From Bacteroidales bacterium (GTDB lineage: Bacteria; Bacteroidota; Bacteroidia; Bacteroidales; P3), in contig JAFRTM010000001.1 in the NCBI GenBank assembly GCA_017439185.1, positions 1 to 61,893 of the forward strand: a DNA stretch of 61,893 nt, given 5' to 3'. The notes below the pieces were generated by a model. That model was not told the DNA's origin. It saw nothing but the letters and a program-made list of their open reading frames with translations, and did no database searches. The position numbers were made by a program, and so were the translations under genes. Shown one piece after another: positions 35,016 through 43,732 of the stretch. Positions within the stretch are counted from its first letter, which is position 1. Every line of letters starts with the position of its first letter.

Positions 35016-36095
35016 ATGCTGCGTTACACACTGAAACGGCTTGCCTACGGGCTCCTGGTGATACTGGGAGTTGTGACGTTAGTGTTCTTCCTTTTCAACA
35101 TACTGCCCGGCGACCCCGCAAGGATGATGCTCGGACAGCGGGCCGACGCCGAAAGTATAGAGATCATAAACCGCGACCTGGGAAGAGACCGACCCTTGGG
35201 GATTCAATACCTCTGTTATCTCAACGATCTGTTGCCACTCTCGCTGCATAACGTGACCGATGAAAACTCGGCGTTCTATTACGAGAGCACAAAATATTCG
35301 CCGAGCGGAAAGCTGTTCACCGTGGGGCATACCACGCTGGTAGCCAAAGTGCCCTACCTCCGACGCAGCTATCAGACCAAGCGTAAGGTAAGCGAGATAA
35401 TAGCCACCGCCTTCCCGCAGACTGCGCTGCTCGCCGTCACGGCGATGGCACTGGCCTTGGTGTTGGGAGTAGGACTCGGGGTTCTGTCGGCCTTGAAGAA
35501 AGACACATGGGTAGACCGTGCGGTGCTTATGTTCTCCACGTTGGGCATGTCGTTGCCGTCGTTTTTCGCCGCCATATTGATAGCATGGTTCTTCGCCTAC
35601 GTGTTGGCCGATTGGACCCATCTCAATATGTTCGGAAACCTGACTACCGTCGATGACTATGGCAGAGGCGAGTACCTCGACTTGAAAAACCTCATATTGC
35701 CTGCGCTCACCCTCGGAATAAGACCCTTGGCGACACTGACCCAACTGGCCAAAAACTCGATGCTCGAAGCCCTGAGTCAAGACTATATACGTACAGCACG
35801 AGCCAAAGGCTTGCCCTACCGCAAAGTTGTGGCCAACCACGCCTTGCGCAACGCCCTCAACCCCATAGTTACCTCGGCTTCGGGATGGTTGGCAGGACTC
35901 TTGGCCGGTGCCGTATTTGTGGAATATGTGTTCGACTGGAAAGGTATGGGTATAGTCATAGTAGATGGATTGGAACAATATGACTTCCCGGTGGTAATGG
36001 GGTCAATATTGTTCGTGTGCGTGCTTTTGGTGCTCATCAACATAGTGACAGATATATTGTACGGAGTCCTTGACCCGAGAGTCAGGCTTACCTGA
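35016..36095 (+). CDS. ABC transporter permease, oligopeptide/dipeptide (OppB/DppB) type
   Basis: A 359-residue inner-membrane permease. It opens with the typical YTLKRLAYGLLVILGVVTLVFFLFNILPGDPAR and carries the EAA-loop region YIRTARAKGLPYRKVVANHALRNAL that contacts the ATPase. About six spans. The partner permease, ATPases and binding protein are not next to it: tsaB is upstream and a repeat array downstream. A 70-residue insert between spans 1 and 2 lies in the periplasm. Substrate: peptides or nickel by family; not decidable here. Confidence 0.9.
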   Translation: MLRYTLKRLAYGLLVILGVVTLVFFLFNILPGDPARMMLGQRADAESIEIINRDLGRDRPLGIQYLCYLNDLLPLSLHNVTDENSAFYYESTKYSPSGKLFTVGHTTLVAKVPYLRRSYQTKRKVSEIIATAFPQTALLAVTAMALALVLGVGLGVLSALKKDTWVDRAVLMFSTLGMSLPSFFAAILIAWFFAYVLADWTHLNMFGNLTTVDDYGRGEYLDLKNLILPALTLGIRPLATLTQLAKNSMLEALSQDYIRTARAKGLPYRKVVANHALRNALNPIVTSASGWLAGLLAGAVFVEYVFDWKGMGIVIVDGLEQYDFPVVMGSILFVCVLLVLINIVTDILYGVLDPRVRLT

Positions 36096-36103
36096 ACATC
36101 GTT

Positions 36104-36373
36104 ATATATGTTGATATGTTGATATGTTGATAGGTTGGTATGTTGATGTGTTGATATGTTGATAGGTTGATGTGTTGATGTGTTGATAGGTTGATATGTT
36201 GATATGTTGATAGGTTTATAGGTTTATAGGTTTATAGGTTTATAGGTTATATGTTGATAGGATATATGTTGATAGGATATATGTTGATAGGATATATGTT
36301 GATAGGATGTATGTTGATAGGATATATGTTGATAGGTTGATAGGTTGGTATGTTGATGTGTTGATAGGTCATA
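36104..36373 (+). repeat. Complex tandem array of GTTGATATG-type words
   Basis: Successive blocks: 9-bp GTTGATATG/GTTGATAGG units; four 8-bp GGTTTATA units at 36213-36244; five 15-bp ATATGTTGATAGGAT units at 36249-36323 (one with a G at its first base); a sixth partial unit; then 9-bp words again. There are no spacers of unrelated sequence, so it is not CRISPR. It fills the gap between the permease and the next membrane protein. Confidence 0.95.
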
Positions 36374-36434
36374 TGTTTAGTTGTTAGTGGTCAGTAAAAT
36401 CAAATAAGTCTAATAGGTCTAATCTGAACAACAG

Positions 36435-37406
36435 ATGATAAAAATATTCAGATATTACGGAGTTCTACAACTCATCACCATATTAGCAATAGCAGTCATA
36501 GCCTCTGTGGTGCAAATTATACCCGGTGGCGAAGCCGCAAATGTGGAAGGAGCAGGGCCGATGTGGGAGCTGATAAAACTGTTGACAGGCAAGTCGCTGT
36601 ATGTGAGTGTCATTGCCGGAACTGTGCTGACGGTGGGGGAGGGCTATATGCTTGCACGCATATTGTACAACCGAGGACTTTCGCCCATAAACACGTTGAT
36701 GCCGATGTTGATGTTCCTGATATGGTCGCTTATGGGAGGAAACACCCAGTTGTCGCCCCTCATGTTCGTCAACCTCTTTACCTTGCTTGCCCTGATGTCC
36801 TTTATGCCGCGCAGCGGACTTGTACTCAACAGCAACGGAATCTTCAACTCAATGGCATACGTGGCAATAGGCACCATGTTCTACCTGCCCGCCGTTTTTT
36901 TGATTATTCCCATTTCGATAGCATTTCTCAACTACAAACTCTATTCAGTCCGCGAATGGGCAATAGCGCTCTTCGGGTTCTTGGCACCATACGTAGTGAT
37001 GATTACCGCGATGTTCCTCTTCGACAAGACCTATCTGCTTATACCGTGGAGCGAGACCCTCGTCAGCGGCTTCGGCGTAAGAGTGGACAATAGCGCGTGG
37101 GGAATTACCTGTGGAGTCATAGAGGTGATAGCTATGCTGTATATGCTGTTCTGGACTATAGGAAAATTCCAGCATGGACTTCAGACAGAACGCCGCCACG
37201 GTACCGCAATATTAGTATTGTTGCTGTGGAGTCTCGTCGCCATGTTTTATTCCCGACTGTTGCCGTTCGACGGAGCCACCGTGGCCATAAGCATGTCGAT
37301 GGCCACAAGCCTCTTCCTCTTCTCCGAAGTCCGTCGTCACCAATGGACCAGAGAAGTAGTCGTATGGCTATTCATCGCCTTTGCGCTGGGGGTGGTGATT
37401 TTGTGA
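36435..37406 (+). CDS. Polytopic membrane protein, possibly DUF6427
   Basis: The 323-residue protein has about nine hydrophobic segments, with conserved-looking loops GGNTQLSPLMFVNLF and NSNGIFNSMAYVAIGTMFYLPAVFL. The length, topology and position (between transport and housekeeping genes) resemble the Bacteroidetes DUF6427 family, but this is a weak recognition by eye. Function unknown. The gene is preceded by the repeat array and a short AAGTCTAATAGGTCTAAT repeat; its start at ATG 36435 lacks a Shine-Dalgarno. Confidence 0.65.
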   Translation: MIKIFRYYGVLQLITILAIAVIASVVQIIPGGEAANVEGAGPMWELIKLLTGKSLYVSVIAGTVLTVGEGYMLARILYNRGLSPINTLMPMLMFLIWSLMGGNTQLSPLMFVNLFTLLALMSFMPRSGLVLNSNGIFNSMAYVAIGTMFYLPAVFLIIPISIAFLNYKLYSVREWAIALFGFLAPYVVMITAMFLFDKTYLLIPWSETLVSGFGVRVDNSAWGITCGVIEVIAMLYMLFWTIGKFQHGLQTERRHGTAILVLLLWSLVAMFYSRLLPFDGATVAISMSMATSLFLFSEVRRHQWTREVVVWLFIAFALGVVIL

Positions 37407-37433
37407 AATTGAAAATTGAAAGTTGAAAATTGT
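37407..37433 (+). repeat. AATTGAAAATTGAAAG spacer word
   Basis: Three near-copies of ATTGAAA/GTTGAAA fill the gap before rnhB. The reverse complement (TTTTCAATTCTCAATTCTT) lies at 39720-39741, and a related tract at 43257-43280. Confidence 0.7.
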
Positions 37434-37436
37434 GTG

Positions 37437-38042
37437 ATGCTCAAAAAACGGTATAGTGACGATAGGCTGATAGAATGTGGCTGCGACGAGGCAGGCCGTG
37501 GTTGCCTGGCAGGGCCTGTTGTTGCCGCCGCCGTGGTATTGCCACCCTCGTACGACAATCCGCTCCTCAACGACTCCAAACAACTTACAGCCCACAAGCG
37601 TGACCTCCTGCGAAAAGAGATCGAGCAAGTCGCCACTGCCTGGGCAGTCGTCATGCTCAGCAACGAGGATATCGACCGGCTCAACATACTGAGAGCCTCC
37701 CTCCATGCCATGAACCTGGCCGTACAACAACTCACCCTCAAGCCTGACCTCCTCCTCATTGACGGCAACCGCTTCTACGATGAGTGTGGCATGCCATACC
37801 ACTGTATTGTAAAAGGAGACGCCACCTATATGTCCATTGCCGCCGCCTCTATTCTCGCCAAGACCCACCGCGACGAGTACATGACTCGCCTTGATGCCGA
37901 ATATCCACTATATGGGTGGAGTAAAAACAAGGGCTATCCAACCAAACAACATTACGAGGCGCTCCAACAATACGGCCCCACGCCCTACCACCGCCACTCC
38001 TTCCGACTGCTTCCCGATCCGACATTGGATTTCGGGGAGTGA
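37437..38042 (+). CDS. rnhB: Ribonuclease HII
   Basis: RNase HII cuts RNA in RNA/DNA hybrids and removes single ribonucleotides. The 201-residue protein has ECGCDEAGRGCLAGPVVAAAV (the Asp-Glu catalytic pair), NDSKQL, LLIDGNRF and VKGDATYMSIAAASILAKTHRD. ATG 37437 is preferred over GTG 37434 and TTG 37416 because the latter falls inside the spacer word and relatives start close to ML. About 30 bases separate it from the membrane protein. Confidence 0.95.
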   Translation: MLKKRYSDDRLIECGCDEAGRGCLAGPVVAAAVVLPPSYDNPLLNDSKQLTAHKRDLLRKEIEQVATAWAVVMLSNEDIDRLNILRASLHAMNLAVQQLTLKPDLLLIDGNRFYDECGMPYHCIVKGDATYMSIAAASILAKTHRDEYMTRLDAEYPLYGWSKNKGYPTKQHYEALQQYGPTPYHRHSFRLLPDPTLDFGE

Positions 38043-38166
38043 TTAAACTCCAATCTTTATCACCACGAGCCTCGCACTACTCATAGAGGATTATTTTTTT
38101 TATAATGATACAATAAATATTTTAAGTTTGCGTTATTGTATAGAATAATTAATGATTATTTGTATT

Positions 38167-38724
38167 ATGCTGGACGGAATAAAAAGTATAAAACAGAAAT
38201 ATACCCTCAAACAGCTGCGTAAGGAACAACCGCTAAAGCAGATAGTGAATATGGACACGGTGAAGAATATCGCTATAGTGTTCCATGTCGGCGATGAGCT
38301 CAGCTGGAAATATCTCTATGCTATAGTGAGGGAGCTGGAGAAGGCCAACAAGAGGGTTTTCCTTATTGGAGACCAGGCTGCGGATATGGAGCTCAACTAT
38401 ATCATTACTCATTCGCAGACTACTATTTGCCATGAGAAGGAGGACTTTGACTTCTGGGGCTTCCCCAAGGAGAATGTGGTGGAGAATTTCTTTGCCCGCC
38501 ATTATGACATATTGATAGATGTTACGAGTGGCGACAGTTTCTTCTCACAGTATATGGTGTTGAAAAGCGGCAGCGACCTCAATATTACCTACGTTGATGA
38601 CAGCCAGGAGGTCGACCCGCTGATCAACCAGCTGTATGACTTTACCATTCACGGCAAGGAACCCATTGTGTTGCCTGACTTTTTCGAGAATGTGTGCAAT
38701 TACCTGCAGATGGTGCAGAAGTGA
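38167..38724 (+). CDS. DUF6913 family protein
   Basis: A 185-residue cytoplasmic protein (KNIAIVFHVGDELSWKYLYAIVRELEKANKRVFLIG, HYDILIDVTSGDSFFSQYMVLKSGSDLNITYVDD) with a Rossmann-like alternation, recognised as the Bacteroidetes DUF6913 family that commonly sits upstream of dapA, as it does here. Function unknown. An in-frame ATG at 38152 is also possible. The 109 bases upstream show no gene and no clear promoter. Confidence 0.8.
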   Translation: MLDGIKSIKQKYTLKQLRKEQPLKQIVNMDTVKNIAIVFHVGDELSWKYLYAIVRELEKANKRVFLIGDQAADMELNYIITHSQTTICHEKEDFDFWGFPKENVVENFFARHYDILIDVTSGDSFFSQYMVLKSGSDLNITYVDDSQEVDPLINQLYDFTIHGKEPIVLPDFFENVCNYLQMVQK

Positions 38725-38748
38725 GGTTTAAGTTCTAAGTTTTGAGTA
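38725..38748 (+). repeat. AGTTCTAAGTTTTGAG spacer word
   Basis: Directly follows the DUF6913 stop. Same word family as at 31825, 40930, 45117 and 57453 (reverse). Confidence 0.7.
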
Positions 38749-38771
38749 ATCAGTAAAAGAATATATAACTA

Positions 38772-39689
38772 ATGACGAAAAATCTATTCAGTGGTACCGG
38801 TGTTGCCCTCATAACCCCTTTCAGGAAGCAGGGCGGCACTATAGACTTCAGTAAGCTTGGACGTGTGATTGAGTATATCATCGACGGCGGTGTTGACTAT
38901 ATTGTGGTGCTCGGCACTACAAGTGAAGCGGCCACCTTGACTGCTTTGGAGCGCTCTACAGTACAGGATTATGTGATAGAGACTGTCAATGACAGAGTTC
39001 CTTTAATGCTTGGAATGGGAGGTAATGACACCCAGGCAGTGGTTGATACTATCAATACCACTTCGTTTGATGGCATAAACGGCATTCTCAGTGTTACTCC
39101 GTACTACAACAAGCCGTTGCAGAAAGGGCTCCTGCAGCATTTCCACCGTATAGCGGAAGCTTCACCGGTGCCTGTGGTAGTTTATAATGTTCCCGGGAGG
39201 ACCGGATGCAACCTCATGGCAGAAACTACCTTGCAACTTGCTGAAGAGAGCAATATCATAGCCATCAAAGAGGCAAGCGGCAACCTACAGCAGATAATGG
39301 AGATATTACGCCATAAGCCCGAAAACTTCCAGGTGATATCGGGGGACGACTCGCTTACCTACCCGATGATGTGCCTTGGTGCCAGCGGTGTAATCTCTGT
39401 TCTGGCCAACGCACTGCCAAAACATATGTCACAAATGGTGAGTTCAGCACGTAAGGGTGACTACCGTAAGGCTTTGAATCTCCACAATGCAATGCTGCCA
39501 TTGATGAGATCCATATTCGATGAAGGCAACCCCACAGGAGTAAAAGCCTTGATGGAGGCAATGAATGCGGTGGACAACAGTACCCCCGCCATTGCCAACA
39601 CTCTGCGTTCCCCATTGGTGAAAGCCTCGAAGGAACTTTCCTCCAAGCTTAAACAGCAGTATTTGGATTTCGCTGGTAAAAAGGTGTGA
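38772..39689 (+). CDS. dapA: 4-hydroxy-tetrahydrodipicolinate synthase
   Basis: DapA condenses pyruvate with aspartate semialdehyde, the first committed step to diaminopimelate and lysine. The 305-residue barrel has GTGVALITPF, LGTTSEAATLT (the TT pair), YYNKPLQKGLLQHF with the catalytic Tyr, VYNVPGRTG, and the Schiff-base Lys in AIKEASGN. So the organism can both make lysine and (kamA, kdd) ferment it. It follows DUF6913 in the arrangement common in Bacteroidales. Confidence 0.95.
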   Translation: MTKNLFSGTGVALITPFRKQGGTIDFSKLGRVIEYIIDGGVDYIVVLGTTSEAATLTALERSTVQDYVIETVNDRVPLMLGMGGNDTQAVVDTINTTSFDGINGILSVTPYYNKPLQKGLLQHFHRIAEASPVPVVVYNVPGRTGCNLMAETTLQLAEESNIIAIKEASGNLQQIMEILRHKPENFQVISGDDSLTYPMMCLGASGVISVLANALPKHMSQMVSSARKGDYRKALNLHNAMLPLMRSIFDEGNPTGVKALMEAMNAVDNSTPAIANTLRSPLVKASKELSSKLKQQYLDFAGKKV

Positions 39690-39741
39690 TTGGTGGTCAG
39701 TGGTTAGTAGTCAGTGGTCAATTTTCAATTCTCAATTCTTA
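39690..39741 (+). repeat. GGTCAGTGGTTAGTAGTCAGTGG and TTTTCAATTCTC spacer words
   Basis: Two word families fill the whole gap between dapA and the thioesterase: TGGTCAGTGGTTAGTAGTCA-type repeats, then ATTTTCAATTCTCAATTCTT. Related GTCAGT words occur at 36379 and 45115. Confidence 0.75.
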
Positions 39742-39742
39742 A

Positions 39743-40144
39743 ATGACACTCGAGGAAGCACGTGCAATATTCGCCAATGACAGGTTTGCAACCCAAGCGG
39801 CTGGCATCCGTATTGACAGTTGTGGATTGCACACAGCCCGTTGCTCGATGAAAATAACGTCAGCACACCTCAATGCCATGGGTAAAGTGATGGGCGGTGC
39901 AATATATACCCTTGCCGATTATACTTTTGCGGTGGCAGCCAACAGTGAGGGTCTCCAATGGGTGTCGGCACAAAGTTCGGTTAACTTTCTCTCTGCGGCA
40001 GCAGAGGGCATCCTCTCAGCAGAAGCATCCTGTGAACATGAAGGTCGCAACACCTGTCTCTATACTATAAAAATAAGCGACGGCAACAACAAACAGATAG
40101 CCATAGTGTCAGCAGTTGGGGTAAGAGTTGCCGGTAATCAGTAA
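39743..40144 (+). CDS. PaaI-family hotdog thioesterase
   Basis: A 133-residue single-hotdog-fold protein: HLNAMGKVMGGAIYTLADYTFAVAAN (the HxNxxGxxhGGxxxxLAD signature of PaaI/YbgC-type acyl-CoA thioesterases) and VNFLSAAAEGILSAEA. Likely hydrolyses aryl- or acyl-CoA esters in the cytoplasm. It has only 8 bases to the prenyl synthase, suggesting one transcript. Confidence 0.88.
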   Translation: MTLEEARAIFANDRFATQAAGIRIDSCGLHTARCSMKITSAHLNAMGKVMGGAIYTLADYTFAVAANSEGLQWVSAQSSVNFLSAAAEGILSAEASCEHEGRNTCLYTIKISDGNNKQIAIVSAVGVRVAGNQ

Positions 40145-40152
40145 AAAATACA

Positions 40153-40929
40153 GTGGACAAGATACTCAACGATATACGCAAACTAATAGAGCCTCAGCTC
40201 AATGCAGTCCATGAACTATATCATGAACGGCTGGGTTCGGGAATACCATTGGTCCACGACATCAATGACTACCTCTTTGCCAATCATGGTAAGGAATTGC
40301 GGGTAATACTCATGCTGCTTTCTGCCGCAGACAAGGTTACAGATAACACCATCCGTTGTGCCGTAGCAATGGAGATGTTGCACAATGCCTCTCTTATGCA
40401 TGACGATGTGGTAGATGATGATGACCTTCGCCGGGGCAAACCCAGTGTCAAAGCCCGCTGGGGCAACAAGACAGCAGTGCTGTGCGGAGACTATTACCTG
40501 GCCAATGTGATGCTGCTGGTCAATCAAGTGGATGATCCCCATGCGGTAGAGGTAATGCACCAAGTAGTTATAACAATGAGCGAGGGGGAACTGCTTCAGC
40601 AACAATATATTCATTCCGACAACCTCAACAGGGAATTATACTACGACATCCTATACCGCAAGACTGCTTCACTGATGGCAGCCTGCTGTGAGTTGGGAGA
40701 CCCCACGATGCGTGAATTTGGAGAACATTTCGGTATGGCTTTCCAGATAAGAGACGATATTGCTGACACTGATGAAGGAGGTCTGTTAAAACCCCCACTG
40801 CAGGAACTCACCGAGAAACTGCGCTGCCATATAGATTCGGCAATGCACATCCTGGACCAAAGAGATGATTCCCCCTACCTTAGTGCAATAAGAAGCCTTG
40901 TTGGGGTACTAAATGGAAAGGAGATGTGA
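40153..40929 (+). CDS. Polyprenyl synthetase family protein, short form
   Basis: Trans-prenyltransferases add isopentenyl units to allylic diphosphates. First Asp-rich motif: LMHDDVVDDDDLRRGKPSV (D84-D88); second: FQIRDDIADTDEGG (D201-D205). GDYYLANVM, GELLQQ and YDILYRKTASL also fit. At 258 residues it is about 60 shorter than usual: the GKxxGxDxxxGKxTLPLI stretch that follows the second motif is missing, and the N-terminal GKxLRP motif reads GKELRV. Both Asp motifs remain, so activity with altered chain length is possible. GTG start at 40153. Confidence 0.85.
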   Translation: MDKILNDIRKLIEPQLNAVHELYHERLGSGIPLVHDINDYLFANHGKELRVILMLLSAADKVTDNTIRCAVAMEMLHNASLMHDDVVDDDDLRRGKPSVKARWGNKTAVLCGDYYLANVMLLVNQVDDPHAVEVMHQVVITMSEGELLQQQYIHSDNLNRELYYDILYRKTASLMAACCELGDPTMREFGEHFGMAFQIRDDIADTDEGGLLKPPLQELTEKLRCHIDSAMHILDQRDDSPYLSAIRSLVGVLNGKEM

Positions 40930-40969
40930 TTTTTAGTTCTAAGTTATGAGTTATGAGTTTTAAGTTAGT
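40930..40969 (+). repeat. TTAGTTCTAAGTTATGAG spacer word
   Basis: Repeats of AAGTTATGAG/GTTATGAG/GTTTTAAG fill the gap after the prenyl synthase. Same family as at 31825, 38725 and 45117. Confidence 0.8.
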
Positions 40970-40993
40970 TGAAACAAATAAATACACAAAAAT

Positions 40994-41509
40994 ATGAAAC
41001 ACTTTGTCATTACACTCTTCGCCCTTATGCTTGCAACCGTGGCAGTAGCCCAGAATGCCCAGATGCCCGAGAATGTGAGTATCAAATCGCTTGACGGAAA
41101 GACGGTACAGTCCTCAGTCATCCAAAACGACGGAAAGCCCATAATACTCTCATTTTGGGCCACTTGGTGCAAACCGTGCAACAAAGAACTCGATGCCATA
41201 AAGGAAGTTTATGAAGAGTGGCAGGAAGAGACAGGAGTAAAGCTCGTTGCAATATCCATAGATGATGCCCGCTCATCCTCAAGGGTAAAACCATGGGTTG
41301 ACGGCAAGGCTTGGGATTATGAGGTTTATCTCGATCCCAACCAAGACTTTAAGCGTGCCATGAACGTTGTGAATGTACCCCATACTTTTGTCATAGACGG
41401 AAAAGGCCAGATAGTGTGGCAGCACACCTCATACGTGGAAGGCAGTGAGGAAGAAGTGATTGAGGCAGTGCGCAAAGCAATGGCAGAGCAACCGAGTGAT
41501 AAACAATAG
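40994..41509 (+). CDS. TlpA-family thioredoxin-like protein
   Basis: A 171-residue exported thiol-disulfide protein: signal peptide (KHFVITLFALMLATVAVAQ), WATWCKPC active site (C59, C62), and the cis-Pro region VNVPHTFVID. It acts in the periplasm. The DUF6029 gene starts 19 bases downstream, a pairing also known from other Bacteroidales; TlpA may keep thiols of cell-envelope proteins in the right state. Confidence 0.92.
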   Translation: MKHFVITLFALMLATVAVAQNAQMPENVSIKSLDGKTVQSSVIQNDGKPIILSFWATWCKPCNKELDAIKEVYEEWQEETGVKLVAISIDDARSSSRVKPWVDGKAWDYEVYLDPNQDFKRAMNVVNVPHTFVIDGKGQIVWQHTSYVEGSEEEVIEAVRKAMAEQPSDKQ

Positions 41510-41528
41510 ACAACCACGATATCCACTT

Positions 41529-43181
41529 ATGAAGCGGACAATACTACTATCATTACTCCTGGCAGCCGCCGCCAGTGCTACGGCACAAGGCATATTAGGG
41601 GGACATGTAACCGGTAACATTCAACTTGACGGACAAACATCACGGGCCGACAGCACCATAGGAGCCACAGCACTTGAAGAGGGACTGAGACTCAATGCAC
41701 GGGCAGATGTGCTATATACCAACGGAAATTTCTCGGCAGGACTTCGTTTTGAGGCCTATCAAAACCCACTGCCGGGATTCAACGCCAAGTATAAAGGTCA
41801 GGGAATAGCCAATTATTTTGCATCATACGACGGCTCCTGGCTGTCAATCACTGCCGGTACATTCTATGAACAGTTCGGTAACGGTATGATACTGAGGGCA
41901 TACGAAGACCGCAACCTGGGACAGGACAATGCCATACTCGGTTTTAAGGTGGCAGTGCGCCCTGTGGAAGGCCTTACCCTCAAAGGAGTCATCGGAAAAC
42001 AACGCTACTATTGGGAATGGGGAGACGGTCTTGTACGCGGTGTGGATGCAGACCTTAACCTCAACAGCCTAATAAAGCCGTTTGCAGACTCAAAGACAAG
42101 GATCTCACTCGGTGGCGGCTTTGTGTCGAAATATGAACACGATGAGACAATCCTTGCCGACAATCCGGAATATAAGTTGAGACTCCCCCTCAATGTGGGA
42201 GCAGGAAGTGTTAGGTTTGACCTCTCCCATGGCGGATTCAATCTCCAAGCAGAATATGCACTCAAAGGACAAGATCCCAACGCGGTAAACAACTACATCT
42301 ACCGCAAAGGACAGGCGCTCTTCCTCTCGGCTTCCTATTCCATGAAAGGATTTTCGGCCAACATACAAGCCAAACGCATTGACAATATGGCATACAAGTC
42401 AGTGCGCAGCGAGAGTGGCGAGATGCTTTACATCAACTATACTCCGGCCATCACACGCCAGCACACATACGCATTTCTCTCGATTTATCCATACGCAACA
42501 CAGGCAACAGGAGAACAGGGATTGCAGGCAGACTTTATGTACAAGATAAAGAAAGGCACAGCCCTGGGAGGTAAATACGGTACCGACTTGCACCTCAACG
42601 CATCGGCAATATGTGGACTCAAAACCAATGCCATAGGCGGTAAGGGAACACTCGGCTATGACTCGCCCTTCTTTGGACTCGGAAATCTCTACTATTCCGA
42701 TATCAACTTCGAGGTAGCAAAGAAAGTGAGTCCGAAAGTGAAGTTCGCCGCCACCTACGCATGGCAGCAGTTCAACCCCGTGGTGGAAGGCCATAGCGGA
42801 TCAATCCATTCGAATCATGTGATAGTGGCAGATGTGACCTGGAAAGCTGCACCAAAACATGTGTTGCGTTTTGAGGCAGAATGGCTCGGCAGTAACTCAA
42901 AATACTCCACAGATACTGATGACAAACGTGCAGGAGACTGGATTATGGGACTCATTGAGTACAACTTCACCTCCAAGTTCTTTGTATCGCTCTCCGACCA
43001 ATACTGTTACCATGACGGCATAGGCAACTACTACAACATCTCACTCGGATATACCCATAAAGCCACCCGTATCACCGTTGGATATGGAAAACAACGCGAA
43101 GGCATCATCTGCATCGGAGGAGTATGCCGCCAAGTTCCGGCAGCCAACGGACTGACATTCTCACTTTCGACCAGTTTCTGA
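41529..43181 (+). CDS. DUF6029 family outer-membrane protein
   Basis: A 550-residue protein with signal peptide (KRTILLSLLLAAAASATA) and many amphipathic strands (NGNFSAGLRFEAYQNPL, YFASYDGSWLSITAGTFYEQFGNGMILRAYEDRNLG, ending ANGLTFSLSTSF with terminal Phe), predicted to be a large barrel. The FGNGMILRAYEDRNLG block is a hallmark of DUF6029. Two Cys (ICIGGVCRQ) near the end could be TlpA targets. ATG 41529 is chosen since earlier codons overlap tlpA. A terminator follows. Confidence 0.85.
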   Translation: MKRTILLSLLLAAAASATAQGILGGHVTGNIQLDGQTSRADSTIGATALEEGLRLNARADVLYTNGNFSAGLRFEAYQNPLPGFNAKYKGQGIANYFASYDGSWLSITAGTFYEQFGNGMILRAYEDRNLGQDNAILGFKVAVRPVEGLTLKGVIGKQRYYWEWGDGLVRGVDADLNLNSLIKPFADSKTRISLGGGFVSKYEHDETILADNPEYKLRLPLNVGAGSVRFDLSHGGFNLQAEYALKGQDPNAVNNYIYRKGQALFLSASYSMKGFSANIQAKRIDNMAYKSVRSESGEMLYINYTPAITRQHTYAFLSIYPYATQATGEQGLQADFMYKIKKGTALGGKYGTDLHLNASAICGLKTNAIGGKGTLGYDSPFFGLGNLYYSDINFEVAKKVSPKVKFAATYAWQQFNPVVEGHSGSIHSNHVIVADVTWKAAPKHVLRFEAEWLGSNSKYSTDTDDKRAGDWIMGLIEYNFTSKFFVSLSDQYCYHDGIGNYYNISLGYTHKATRITVGYGKQREGIICIGGVCRQVPAANGLTFSLSTSF

Positions 43182-43216
43182 TATTGTAGGATCGGGATAA
43201 CAAATAAAAACATGAG

Positions 43217-43248
43217 ACGCCATACCTTAAAAGTGTGGCGTTTTTTTT
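43217..43248 (+). terminator. Terminator after the TlpA-DUF6029 unit
   Basis: ACGCCATACCTT (43217-43228) pairs with AAGTGTGGCGT (43231-43241), one bulge, followed by eight T. Lies 36 bases after the DUF6029 stop. Confidence 0.9.
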
Positions 43249-43638
43249 CCAAGACTTTCAATTCTCACTCTCATTTTTCATGTAATCCAACGATTATATT
43301 TCAGCGAGAGCAGAAAAATGTATTTTTATACCGAGCCAAATAAACGTCATTTTTGTCAAAAATAACCATAGACTTACCATAGAGTTGACACCTATTTGCC
43401 TCCTATGTGTCAGCGAGTTACGATTTTTGGAAAATATCCCGGATGTCAATTTTTCATCAACACACACACTTTGCCCAATTGGCATATAATCAGTTATTTG
43501 TGTTGAAATTTTAACAAATCTGCAAAGAATACCCTATTTCCCTTTTCCCCCAAAACACTTATCTAACTTGGAGTGGGTTAGGGTGTTTTTTGTGGTCGGT
43601 AAGAGGGGATGTGGAAATGTTAAAAATGAGGCGGATGG
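43249..43638. other. Intergenic stretch upstream of lpdA
   Basis: No gene seen. It holds TTTCAATTCTC words (43257-43280), the reverse copy of the 16-mer CACATAGGAGGCAAAT (43395-43410), and otherwise A/T-rich sequence. A minus-strand 63-codon frame (43294-43485) has no convincing features. Confidence 0.6.
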
Positions 43639-43668
43639 TTGCTGTTTGGAATATTCTTTGTAACTTTG
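43639..43668 (+). promoter_or_regulatory. Promoter of lpdA
   Basis: TTG at 43639-43641, 19-base spacer, TAACTTTG at 43661-43668. Leader of about 60 bases to the ATG at 43733. Confidence 0.75.
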
Positions 43669-43732
43669 CAAATTCTTTTACGTATAATATAAGGTATTAA
43701 TTTATATATAGCAATCAAAAAACAGAACAAAG

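Noticed and set aside
36104-36373. Possible CRISPR array
   Set aside because: Units are 8-15 bp and directly adjacent, with no unique spacers and no cas genes nearby; it is simple tandem repeat DNA.
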